DNA of 64,000 nt from Sphingomonas gei. Its GTDB lineage: Bacteria; Pseudomonadota; Alphaproteobacteria; Sphingomonadales; Sphingomonadaceae. Below the pieces are notes generated by a model, which saw nothing but the letters and a program-made list of their open reading frames with translations, was not told where the DNA came from and did no database searches. The stretch covers positions 434,001 to 498,000 of the forward strand of contig NZ_SRXT01000003.1 in assembly GCF_004792685.1 (NCBI RefSeq). The letters are read 5' to 3'. Below, piece by piece: positions 23,934 to 40,574 of this stretch (the stretch's first letter is position 1; every line of letters starts with the position of its first letter). A program made the position numbers and the translations under genes.

Positions 23934-25532
23934 TTACATCGCCCGCAGCAACGGCGCGGCGCGCGCGTCCGGAAGCGCCAGGACGGTCTCGATGAATGCT
24001 ATTCGCCCGGCGCACTGCGCCTCCGCCGGCCCTTCGTAACGCAGTGCCCGGACGAGCGCGGCGCGATCGATACCGGCACGTGTCGCGCTGGCCGCGATGA
24101 CATCCGGGGGCACCGCGAAGCGCATCTCTTTCGGGCGCGGTTTGGCGGCAGGGCGGGTCTCGAGAAGGACGCGCGCAACCAGCGCCTTTCGTTGTTCCTC
24201 GATCGCCGGTGGCAGCGGGAACGATGTATTGATCGTTTCGCCGCCAAGATGGTCGGCGCAGATCTTGGCGCCCATGCTGCGGACCAATCGGGCTTCGGCC
24301 AGTTCGTGACGCTGGCGCTCGCGCAGCACGTCGATCGAGGCATTTGCAAGGCCATCGCGATAACGCTTGTCGAGCAGCGCCTGAAGCGATTCGGCATAGT
24401 CGGCCAATGTGGCCCCGGCGTCGCGACCGGCTTGCCACTGGGCAAGGATGGCGCGGTTGAGATCGGGGTTTTGGACTTCCACGATGTTGATGTCGAGCTT
24501 GTCCGCGAACAGGCTTTCGAGCGCGCGATCGGTATCGACGCGCGGGTTTTCGAGCTTGATGGAGACGAAGGAAGGGGCGGGCGGGGGCGTCTGGTCGCCG
24601 GCGCATTTGGTGAGGTGCGACAGCTGGATCGCGATGACGATGAAGAACCACCACCCAATCTGGGCGACCCAGCCGCGGTCCTTCTTGCTGGTCCAGAGGC
24701 CGACGCGATAGCCGTCGAAATTGCCTTCGAGATCGGGGAAGTCGCGGCGCACTGTCTTGAGCAGCTGCTCGATGTCGCGCCGGCGGACGCGGCCGCGGCG
24801 CGAGCGCTCCCTGGCGGGCGTCGCGAGCTCGACCCAGGCGCGGTGGAGGGGATGGCCCGGCATGTCGAGCGCAGCGGCGAAATCGAGTGCGCGACGGCGT
24901 TGGGCGACGAAGGCGACCGCAGGGGACTGGCCGATCTCGCCGGCGGCTGCCATCCAGCCGAAGAAGTCGGAAACCGGGCGGACCAGCGGATCGGAAAAGG
25001 GCCGGTTTTGGGCAATCAGGCCCGCGAACCATTGCTCGGCATCGGCGAAGTGGCCCATCTGATCGAGGCGCGGATCGCCGGCGAGCACGCGCCAGATCGC
25101 GAGCATCGCCTCGGCCTCCGCCGCGCTGGCCCAGGGATTCGCGTCCTCGGGCCGGTCGAACATGTCGAGCAGCTTGCCGACCTGCGCGTCATAATCCTCG
25201 GGACGAAGCGGCGCCCAAGGGCCGCGCGCAGCGATCCTGGCGGGAGCGGGCGGAGAGGCATCCGGCGGCGGGGCGAGATTCGCTCCCGCTAAGGGCGCGG
25301 CATCGTCGGCAAAGGCGGTGTCGTCGTCGAGAAGGTCGTAATCCGCATCCTCGTCGCGCCATGTCGCTTCGACCCGCGCCTGATCATAGGCGTCGCGCAG
25401 AGCGATGAAGGCTTCGGGATCGCGATCGGCATCGATCGTCTTGAGCCTGGCGGCATAGGCGCGCCTGATCGCGGTCTGGTCGGTGGTGGGATCCAGGCCG
25501 AGCACGTCCCAAGCGGGACTGCGCCAGCTCAC
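23934..25532 (-). CDS. J-domain-like membrane protein, partner of the adjacent Hsp70
   Basis: This 532-residue protein begins with a J-domain-like helix pair (WDVLGLDPTTDQTAIRRAYAARLK, then DPEAFIALRDAYDQA). Where a true J domain has His-Pro-Asp, it reads LKTIDADRDP, so Hsp70 stimulation may be altered. A long alpha-helical central region with an arginine-rich stretch (SRRGRVRRRDIEQLL) follows, then one membrane segment at about 300 (IGWWFFIVIAIQLSHLT), then a periplasmic or second soluble region. The GTG start overlaps the Hsp70 stop (GTGA), so the two are translationally coupled. Similar J-like partners accompany HscC-type Hsp70s in other proteobacteria; the client is unknown. Confidence 0.8.
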   Translation of the reverse strand: MSWRSPAWDVLGLDPTTDQTAIRRAYAARLKTIDADRDPEAFIALRDAYDQARVEATWRDEDADYDLLDDDTAFADDAAPLAGANLAPPPDASPPAPARIAARGPWAPLRPEDYDAQVGKLLDMFDRPEDANPWASAAEAEAMLAIWRVLAGDPRLDQMGHFADAEQWFAGLIAQNRPFSDPLVRPVSDFFGWMAAAGEIGQSPAVAFVAQRRRALDFAAALDMPGHPLHRAWVELATPARERSRRGRVRRRDIEQLLKTVRRDFPDLEGNFDGYRVGLWTSKKDRGWVAQIGWWFFIVIAIQLSHLTKCAGDQTPPPAPSFVSIKLENPRVDTDRALESLFADKLDINIVEVQNPDLNRAILAQWQAGRDAGATLADYAESLQALLDKRYRDGLANASIDVLRERQRHELAEARLVRSMGAKICADHLGGETINTSFPLPPAIEEQRKALVARVLLETRPAAKPRPKEMRFAVPPDVIAASATRAGIDRAALVRALRYEGPAEAQCAGRIAFIETVLALPDARAAPLLRAM

Positions 25533-27232
25533 AGGAAGCGCTCGCCTTCGATAGCGTCGAGCGCGGCGATCAGTTCGCCGCGCGCCTCGGCGATGCGGCG
25601 CGGATCCTGGCTCTCGAGCGCGGCCTCGAACGCAGTGATCCAGCGCCCGACCATGTCGCGCGTTTCGCCGATGAATCCCTCATAGCAGCGCGTCGCGCGG
25701 GCCAGTGCGGCCATGTTGCCGCTTTCCTCGCGCGGGTGGATCTTGAGCGCCGCTAGTGCATCGCGGCGGGCGGCGATCTGGGCCTCGCTGAGCGGATCGG
25801 CTTCGTCCATGATGACGAGGTTGCGCGACACGCCGGTGGCGGGGACGCTGACATCGACTTCGAGCAGGCCGCTGGTGTCGTAACTGAACCGGCATTCGAC
25901 GACGATCTCGCCGGCGGGCTTGGCGGGGACCGGCAGCCGGACCTGGCCGAGCTTGACGTTGCTCGCGACGTCGCGCGATTCGCCCTGATAGATGCCGAAC
26001 TCGATGCTGCGCTGATTGTCCTGCAGCGTCTGGTAATAGCTCACCCGGCTCGTCGGAATGGCGGTGTTGCGATCGATGATCGGCGAGAACAATCCGCTGC
26101 GCCAGCCGCCGCGCCCGTCGGGTTCGGCATGGTCGACGCCGAGGGTGAACGGGCAGACGTCGGTCAGCCGCACTTCGTCGAGCGCGCTCGCCTTGGCCAG
26201 CAACCCGGCCTGCACCGCCGCACCGAGCGCTACGGCGTGATCGGGATGGACGGTGGCGTTGGGGAAGCGGCCGAACATGCGGGTGATCGCACGGCGCACC
26301 ACCGGCATCCGAGTCGACCCGCCGACGAGGACGATCTCGCTCAGCGTCTCCACCCGGATTCCCGAATCGCGCAGCGAGCGCAGCACCGGATCGCGCAGCC
26401 GTTGGAGCAGCGACGCGCCGGCCTCCTCGAACTCGGCGGAGGTGATCGTAGTGGCGAAGGCGGTGCCATCATGAACGAAACCGAACTCAGCCGTGTCGGA
26501 CTCGCTCAGCGCGCGCCGCGTGCGCTCGGCCGCGGCGCGGAGCAGCTCCTGGAGGATCAGCGGATCGACCTTGTCGAGCGTCTGTTTCGGTTCCAGCCGC
26601 GGGCGGGCGATCTCGACCACCTTCTCGTTGAAGTCCTCGCCGCCCAAGCGGTTGTCGCCCGACGAGGCGCGGACCTCGATGATCCCCTCGAACACCTCGA
26701 CGATCGAGACGTCGAACGTGCCGCCGCCGAGATCGAAGACGAGGAACGGCTCCTGCTCGCGCGTATGGACTCCGAAGGCGAGCGCGGCGGCGGTGGGTTC
26801 GTTGACGAGGCGTTCGACCTTGATGCCGGCCAACTCACCGGCGCGGCGCGTCGCCTTGCGCTGGCGATCGTTGAAATAAGCGGGGACGGTGATGACTGCG
26901 CCTTCGACCTGCGTTCCCGTGAACGCCTCGGCATCGGCCTTGAGGCTCTGCAGCACGAGCGCGGAAAGCTCCTCGGGATCGAACTTGCGCTTGCCGAGCG
27001 TCACCGTCTGGCTGGTGCCGATGTAGCGTTTGAAGGCAGTCACGGTGTCGCGCGGATGAGTCGACTGGCGCTCGCGCGCGGCCATGCCGACGATCACTGC
27101 GCCTTGCGCATCGACGCTCACGGCCGACGGGGTAAGAAAGTCGCCGAGTGCGTTCGGGATCAGCACCGGCCCGTCGTCGCGCCACAGGGCGGCGGCGCTG
27201 TTGGTCGTCCCCAGATCGATGCCGATGATCAC
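25529..27232 (-). CDS. hscC: HscC-like Hsp70 chaperone
   Basis: This 567-residue Hsp70 has the actin-like ATPase motifs IGIDLGTTNSAAAL, VPAYFNDRQRKATRRAGELAG, LVFDLGGGTFDVS and EIVLVGGSTRMPVVRRAI. The substrate domain is short (FTLGVDHAEPDG, SYYQTLQDNQRSIEFGIYQGE) and the helical lid is reduced, making it about 70 residues shorter than DnaK, as in HscC. It starts with GTG. Upstream is a gene of unknown function and downstream the J-like gene overlaps it. There is no grpE or dnaJ nearby, so it is a specialised chaperone rather than the housekeeping one. Confidence 0.9.
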   Translation of the reverse strand: MIIGIDLGTTNSAAALWRDDGPVLIPNALGDFLTPSAVSVDAQGAVIVGMAARERQSTHPRDTVTAFKRYIGTSQTVTLGKRKFDPEELSALVLQSLKADAEAFTGTQVEGAVITVPAYFNDRQRKATRRAGELAGIKVERLVNEPTAAALAFGVHTREQEPFLVFDLGGGTFDVSIVEVFEGIIEVRASSGDNRLGGEDFNEKVVEIARPRLEPKQTLDKVDPLILQELLRAAAERTRRALSESDTAEFGFVHDGTAFATTITSAEFEEAGASLLQRLRDPVLRSLRDSGIRVETLSEIVLVGGSTRMPVVRRAITRMFGRFPNATVHPDHAVALGAAVQAGLLAKASALDEVRLTDVCPFTLGVDHAEPDGRGGWRSGLFSPIIDRNTAIPTSRVSYYQTLQDNQRSIEFGIYQGESRDVASNVKLGQVRLPVPAKPAGEIVVECRFSYDTSGLLEVDVSVPATGVSRNLVIMDEADPLSEAQIAARRDALAALKIHPREESGNMAALARATRCYEGFIGETRDMVGRWITAFEAALESQDPRRIAEARGELIAALDAIEGERFL

Positions 27233-27307
27233 GCCGTTCCCCCTGCCCGGGCAGAGAGGTAGCGAGGCAAATCGGGATTATCCAGAGGCAAGTATCGCCG
27301 ATGCTCG

Positions 27308-27844
27308 CTAGGCGATTTGGGCGAGGATCTCGGCCATCCGCGCGTCGATCGGCGCGATACGCTGCTGATCCTCGGGCGAGAAGAGCGGCAGCACGTCCAT
27401 CCCGGGTTCCCAGTAAAGACTGGTGATCGCGCCGCGTTTCGCCACCAGCGCGATATATTCGCGGACGAGCGCTTCGTGGCCATCGGCCGCCATGATGTTG
27501 CGGCGGAAGGTGCTCGGATCGTAGGGCGCCGAGGGATCGGGCAGGAACAGCACCCGGGCGGGTTCGCCGGTCTGTGGCGTTACGTCGAGCAAGTCGCCTG
27601 CCGGGCTGCGCCAGACGGCGTGGTGCTCGGCTTCGAACCAGCGGCCTGGCCAGCGCCAGATCGCCCAGCCATAGACGGCCTCGCCGCCATTCGCCTCGGC
27701 ATAGACCACCGAATTGTCGAAGCAATAAGCCGGCCTGGCCGCGGAGGCGGGCCGGACGGGCACGTAGACAGGCGTTTCGGGCGAGATCGTCGCGCAAAAG
27801 GCGAGCGTTGCCGAATCGAGCTGTTCCGGAGGGCCGAGGATCAT
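27308..27844 (-). CDS. Uncharacterised protein with conserved Cys/His motifs, upstream of the Hsp70
   Basis: This 178-residue protein has no signal peptide. It contains AYCFDNSVVYAEANGGEAVYGWAIW and then WFEAEHHAVWRSPAGDLLDVTP (both shortened here to recognisable blocks). The spacing of Cys, His-His and Asp is the kind of order seen in papain-like or transglutaminase-like folds, but no catalytic role is established and I do not recognise a named function. Proteins with a GGE...GW...EAEHHAVW pattern occur widely as unknowns. It lies 75 bases before the Hsp70 gene on the same strand and probably shares its promoter. Confidence 0.65.
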   Translation of the reverse strand: MILGPPEQLDSATLAFCATISPETPVYVPVRPASAARPAYCFDNSVVYAEANGGEAVYGWAIWRWPGRWFEAEHHAVWRSPAGDLLDVTPQTGEPARVLFLPDPSAPYDPSTFRRNIMAADGHEALVREYIALVAKRGAITSLYWEPGMDVLPLFSPEDQQRIAPIDARMAEILAQIA

Positions 27845-27976
27845 GATCCCGGGCTAGCCCCCGCGCGGCGCCGCGTCCATCCGTGCGCCGTGACGGCTTT
27901 ACGAAATTGAAGGTTCGCTGGGGCTAGGCTTCGATCGTGCCGGTGCGCCCGGCGAGGATGAAGCTGGGGGAAGAAT

Positions 27977-30487
27977 ATGGATCGGCTGCCGCTGATCGCG
28001 CCGCGCCCGCCGAAACTGAGCCTGATGGGCGAGGCGCTGGCCGGGATCGAAGCGCGCGGAATTTATTCGAACGGCGGGCCGGTGGTCCGCGGGTTCGAGG
28101 CGGCGGCGACCGCGCAATTGTTCGGCGGCGCGGGGGACTGCCTCGCGGTCGCCAATGCGACCTTGGGACTGATGCTGGCTATCCGCCATGCGGCCGGCCC
28201 GCGCGCGGGGAAGGGGCAGTTCGCACTGATACCGGGATTCACCTTCGCGGCGACCGCGCATGCGGCCGAATGGGCGGGACTGACGCCTTTGCTCTGCGAC
28301 GTGGATCCCGGGGATTGGGCGGCGAGCGCCGAGGCCGAGGCGCGCGCGTTCGAGAAATATAGCGACCGGATCGCTGCGGTGGTGCCCTATGCGACGTTCG
28401 GCGCCGGAATCGATCTGACACGTTACCGCGAATATGCGGCGCGCGGGGTCGGCGTGGTGATCGATGCCGCGGCTTCGCTGGGGGCGCTCGATGCCGAGGG
28501 CCGGCAGTTCGGCGCGGGGGCGCCGTTCGCAATGGTCTATTCGATGCACGCGACCAAGGTGTTCGCGACCGCAGAGGGCGGGCTGGTCCATTCGGGCGAT
28601 TCCACGCTGATCGAGAAACTGCGGCAGATGAGCAATTTCGGCTTTGCCGGGGGGCGCTCGGCCGAAGGGCCGGGGATCAACGCCAAATTGCCCGAAGTGC
28701 TGGGGCTGGTGGCGCGGGCCAGGCTCGACGAGATCGAAGGCGTCGCGGCGCACCGGATGCAGCTCGATGCGGCGTATCGCTCGGCGCTGGGCGGGTTTGC
28801 CGCGGAGAAGGGGTTCGAATTCCAGGAATTGCGCGGATCGCGGCCGGCGCTGCAATTCCAGTCGCTGCTGCTGCCGCGCGCCTTTGCCGGGCACCGCCGC
28901 GCGATCATCGAGACGCTCGCCGCACAGGGGATCGGCGCGGCGCAATATTTCAGCCCGCATCTGGGCGAACAGCCCTGGTTCCGCGCACACGGAGTGAGCG
29001 AGCCATTGCCGGTATGCGACGATGTCGCGGCGCGGGTGCTGTCGCTCCCGGTGACCGACGCGATGACCGAGGCCGATGTCGAGCGCGTGTGTGGGGCGCT
29101 GATCGATGCGTGCGCCGCATCGGGACTAAAGGCGCTGCCGCATGCCGAGCGGCGCGGCGGGCATGTCCACGAAGCGCTGATCGTCGGCGGCGGGCCGGCA
29201 GGGACGGCGCTGCTGACCGCGGCGAGCAAGAGCGATGCGCTGGTGCGGCTCGCCGAGGCGGGGCTCGCAGTGGTCGAGCGCGACGCCGTGCTCGGGCGCG
29301 GCGAAATCGGAAGCTACGCGATCACTTCGGACAGCAGTGCGGAGACGTTCATGACCGCAGTCAAGGGCAACGGCCATGACGGGATCGCGGCGCTGGAAAA
29401 GCATTCGTCCGGTCAGGAAGTTGCGATGCACGCCGGCAGGCTCGGCGTGCCGCTCGCGCGGACGACGCCGTTTCTCGAGGCAACCGGGGCGGAACTGGCT
29501 GCGATCGTCGCGACGCACGGCGGGACCGTGGCGACGCGCAGCGACGCAGTCGAGGCACGGCGGACGCGCGACGACATATGGGCGGTGCGCGTGCGCAATC
29601 GAGTCACTGGCGAAGTGCGGGTGATGCGCGCGGCGAAGCTGGTGATCGCCACGGGAGGGCATCAGGCGCGGGCGAACGTCGAAACCGAGCAAGTGGCGGG
29701 CGTCACGCTAGGCGCGCTGGCCGGCGAACGGCTGATGACGGGCGACGCTTTCCTGCGGATCGGCGGACTGGACGCGTTGCGCGACCGGATTGCCGGCGTG
29801 CCTGCGCCACGGATCGCGATCGTCGGCGGGTCGACCAGTGCGCTGGCGGCGGCGGCGTTGATCCTCAAGGCGGCGCCGGCGCTGCCGCTGGGAGCGGGAG
29901 CGCTGGCGCTGTACCATCGCCGGCCGCTGCGGCCTTTCTATCCTTCGGCCGAGGCGGCGCGGGCGGACGGGTTCAGCGATTTCGGCGCGCAGGACATCTG
30001 CCCGGTGAGCGGGTTCGTCTATCGGCTGGCGGGCTTCCGGCTCGAGGCGCGGGAACTGGTGCTGCGGATGCTCGGCGTGGGCGGACGGGCGCCCGATCCG
30101 CGGATGGCATTGCGGCGGATCGGCGAGGTCGACGAGGCGGCGATCCGGGCCGAGATCGAAGGAGCGGACGTGGTGATCGGGGCGCTGGGCTACCGTCCGC
30201 GCGCGCTGCCTCTGTTCGACGTGGGCGGAAGCCGGATCGCGCTTGCGGCGGATGCGCCGGGGCGCCCGCGGCTGGTCGACCAGCAATGTCGGCTGATCGA
30301 TGCGGAGGGCCGGCCGGTGCCCGGCGTGTTCGGAATCGGTCTCGCCTCGGGGCATGTTCCCGACGGGCGGCTGGGCGGCGAGGCGAGCTTCAGCGGCAAG
30401 GCCAATGGCTTGTGGCTGTGGCAGAACGACATCGGCCAGATGATCGTCGACCAGTTGCTCGGCGAACAGGCGCAGGCAGTCGCATGA
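27977..30487 (+). CDS. Fusion of a DegT-type PLP aminotransferase and an FAD-dependent oxidoreductase
   Basis: This 836-residue protein joins two enzymes. Residues 1 to about 385 form a DegT/DnrJ/EryC1-type PLP fold: cofactor Asp163 (VVIDAAASLGAL) and Schiff-base Lys194 in YSMHATKVFATAEGGLV. Residues about 398-830 form a flavoprotein with FAD motif ALIVGGGPAGTALL (404-409), a second dinucleotide motif IAIVGGSTSALAAAA (about 614-626) and ATGG near 558. The pattern resembles lysine/ornithine N-hydroxylase or related monooxygenases. The product may be an amino sugar, or another amine made and then N-oxidised, but that is inference. ATG 27,977 follows GGGGGAAGAAT. The gene overlaps a glycosyltransferase gene by ATGA. 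Confidence 0.8.
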   Translation: MDRLPLIAPRPPKLSLMGEALAGIEARGIYSNGGPVVRGFEAAATAQLFGGAGDCLAVANATLGLMLAIRHAAGPRAGKGQFALIPGFTFAATAHAAEWAGLTPLLCDVDPGDWAASAEAEARAFEKYSDRIAAVVPYATFGAGIDLTRYREYAARGVGVVIDAAASLGALDAEGRQFGAGAPFAMVYSMHATKVFATAEGGLVHSGDSTLIEKLRQMSNFGFAGGRSAEGPGINAKLPEVLGLVARARLDEIEGVAAHRMQLDAAYRSALGGFAAEKGFEFQELRGSRPALQFQSLLLPRAFAGHRRAIIETLAAQGIGAAQYFSPHLGEQPWFRAHGVSEPLPVCDDVAARVLSLPVTDAMTEADVERVCGALIDACAASGLKALPHAERRGGHVHEALIVGGGPAGTALLTAASKSDALVRLAEAGLAVVERDAVLGRGEIGSYAITSDSSAETFMTAVKGNGHDGIAALEKHSSGQEVAMHAGRLGVPLARTTPFLEATGAELAAIVATHGGTVATRSDAVEARRTRDDIWAVRVRNRVTGEVRVMRAAKLVIATGGHQARANVETEQVAGVTLGALAGERLMTGDAFLRIGGLDALRDRIAGVPAPRIAIVGGSTSALAAAALILKAAPALPLGAGALALYHRRPLRPFYPSAEAARADGFSDFGAQDICPVSGFVYRLAGFRLEARELVLRMLGVGGRAPDPRMALRRIGEVDEAAIRAEIEGADVVIGALGYRPRALPLFDVGGSRIALAADAPGRPRLVDQQCRLIDAEGRPVPGVFGIGLASGHVPDGRLGGEASFSGKANGLWLWQNDIGQMIVDQLLGEQAQAVA

Positions 30488-31524
30488 GCGCTCCCGCCGT
30501 CTCCGTGATCATGGCGGTGTACGAAGGCGCGGCGTTGCTGCCCGAGACGATCGCCAGCCTGCGCGCGCAGACGATGACCGACTGGGAGCTGATCGCCGTC
30601 GACGATTGCTCGAAGGACGGCAGCGTCGCTTATCTCGAAAGCCTTGGCGACCCGCGGGTCCGCGTGATCCGTTCCGAGACAAATGGCGGGCCGGTGGTGG
30701 CGCGCAACCGAGCGTTTGCGGAGGTTCGGGGGCGCTATGTCGCCGGGCTCGATCAGGACGATATCAGCCTGCCTGGGCGGTTTACCCGGCAGGTGGCCTA
30801 TCTCGACGCCCAGCCTGAGGTGGCGCTGGTGAGCTGCGCGACCGATTTCCTGATCGACGGCAGGCGGCTGCCCGGCAATTGGCTGCGGCCGCTATCTCCC
30901 GTGCTGATCGACTGGCTGATGCTGGTGCAGAATCCGATAGCCTGGTCTTCGGTGATGTTCCGCGCCGATGCGGCGCGCCGGCTCGACCCGTTCGAGCGCC
31001 CGGCGATGCGCTACGTCGAGGATTTCGACCTGTACCAGCGGCTGCGGCCGTTCGGGCGGATCGCGCAGATAGACGAAGTGCTGATGCTCTATCGCTGCCA
31101 CGCCGGCGGTGCCTCGCAGATGTTCAACGCGACGATGCGCGCGCACGCCGAACTGCTGCTGCGCGAACGGCATCTGGCGCTGCTCGGCGAAGCGGCACCG
31201 GACATTGCCGGAATGCTGGTCCGTCATGTGATGGCGCGCGAGCCGGTGTCCGATGTCGAGACGCTCAACCGGCTTTTCGACGGCATTGCAGTGCTCCGCA
31301 TGGCATTCGGCGCCGCAACCCCGGACGAGGATCACGCCGCGATCGATTACGAGATATCCTCATTATGGTGGCGAATCTGCCGGGCGAGCGTTCGCTCGGG
31401 CTCGCTGCTGCTTCATCGGACGATGGGAAGCCGGCCGCTGCCCATCGGCCAGGCGGCGGACCTCGTCGCCTGCCAGATGATCGGCGGCGTGCGCAAGGTG
31501 AAGCGTGGGCTGACGGGGCGTTAG
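30484..31524 (+). CDS. Family 2 glycosyltransferase
   Basis: This 346-residue protein has the GT-A fold start VSVIMAVYEGAALLPETIASLRAQT, nucleotide site AVDDCSKDGS, metal-binding DXD-like GLDQDD (GRYVAGLDQDDISLPGRF) and the later ED (YVEDFDLYQRL) typical of inverting family 2 enzymes. There is no membrane segment in the catalytic part; the C-terminal 120 residues are helical and unassigned. Its ATG overlaps the aminotransferase-oxidoreductase stop, so both products are made together, which suggests that a modified sugar or amine ends in a glycoconjugate. The acceptor is unknown. Confidence 0.88.
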   Translation: MSAPAVSVIMAVYEGAALLPETIASLRAQTMTDWELIAVDDCSKDGSVAYLESLGDPRVRVIRSETNGGPVVARNRAFAEVRGRYVAGLDQDDISLPGRFTRQVAYLDAQPEVALVSCATDFLIDGRRLPGNWLRPLSPVLIDWLMLVQNPIAWSSVMFRADAARRLDPFERPAMRYVEDFDLYQRLRPFGRIAQIDEVLMLYRCHAGGASQMFNATMRAHAELLLRERHLALLGEAAPDIAGMLVRHVMAREPVSDVETLNRLFDGIAVLRMAFGAATPDEDHAAIDYEISSLWWRICRASVRSGSLLLHRTMGSRPLPIGQAADLVACQMIGGVRKVKRGLTGR

Positions 31525-31563
31525 CGGCCATCCAGTCTTAGCGTTAACCTACTGACTTGTAAT

Positions 31564-31596
31564 AAAAAGCCGCCGCCCGGTTTCCCGGACGGCGGC
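31564..31596 (-). terminator. Intrinsic terminator of rpoC
   Basis: Read leftward, GCCGCCGTCCGG pairs with CCGGGCGGCGGC around GAAA (one mismatch), followed by TTTTT. It lies about 40 bases after the rpoC stop. On the other strand it ends in TTTCC, so it may also slow readthrough from the glycosyltransferase gene. Confidence 0.85.
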
Positions 31597-31633
31597 TTTC
31601 CTGTTCAGCGCGGGAGCGCCCGAACCAGAGCGA

Positions 31634-35914
<4,281 letters not shown>

Positions 35915-35959
35915 TTCGTTTTCCTCATGGGAGGACAAATTCTCAGGGCAGAGCGGAAC

Positions 35960-35985
35960 AAGGTGCCAACCGAAGTTGGCACCTT
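35960..35985 (-). promoter_or_regulatory. UUCG-capped hairpin between rpoB and rpoC
   Basis: Read leftward, AAGGTGCCAAC-TTCG-GTTGGCACCTT is a perfect 11-base stem closed by a C(UUCG)G tetraloop, an exceptionally stable RNA fold. It sits 10 bases after the rpoB stop and 45 before the rpoC start, with no T-run in the leftward direction. It may be a processing or partial attenuation site setting the RpoB:RpoC ratio. Confidence 0.6.
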
Positions 35986-35995
35986 TTGATTCCGC

Positions 35996-40174
<4,179 letters not shown>

Positions 40175-40365
40175 GGGTATTTTTGCCTCGTCAGCCGTAA
40201 TTTCGTGCCCCTTTCCGGGGCCGGGACGTGCGAAAGGACGCGAAAAGGCTGCACGACTCCCTCCCGGGGTTCGGCAGCTTTCAGCGTCCTATGAACTCCA
40301 CAACGCCAATTCGCACGATGCACTGCGCGACTGCGCATCATTTCCCGGCGCTGTGGTGTGACGGC

Positions 40366-40394
40366 GATATAGGAGCGCGGGGCGGCACTGTCAA
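40366..40394 (-). promoter_or_regulatory. Sigma70-type promoter of rpoB
   Basis: Read leftward, TTGACA (40,389-40,394) and TATATC (40,366-40,371) are separated by exactly 17 bases. This is the best housekeeping promoter in the window. Transcription should start near 40,359. Its presence suits the displacement of rpoBC from the ribosomal-protein genes. Confidence 0.8.
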
Positions 40395-40546
40395 ATGCGG
40401 CGGCGGCGGGAGCACTTGGGCATCGCGGACGGTGTCGTCTGCGGTCCCAATTTGGGCGAGCGGCGCTATGCCCATAGAAAAGAACATGATTTCCGAAAAT
40501 AACTAAATCATTAAGCGGATGGATTTCGCTGCGTTAAATTTATAGT

Positions 40547-40573
40547 CTCCCCCGGGGCGACTCAGGGGGGAAG
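40547..40573 (+). promoter_or_regulatory. Stem that can hide the uraA ribosome site
   Basis: CTCCCCC (40,547-40,553) can pair with the GGGGGG (40,565-40,570) that forms the ribosome-binding stretch just before the uraA ATG at 40,575. Such occlusion could make translation conditional. No known riboswitch structure is recognised here. The rest of the 400-base rpoB-uraA gap holds the rpoB promoter and leader; I see no gene in it. Confidence 0.35.
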
Positions 40574-40574
40574 T

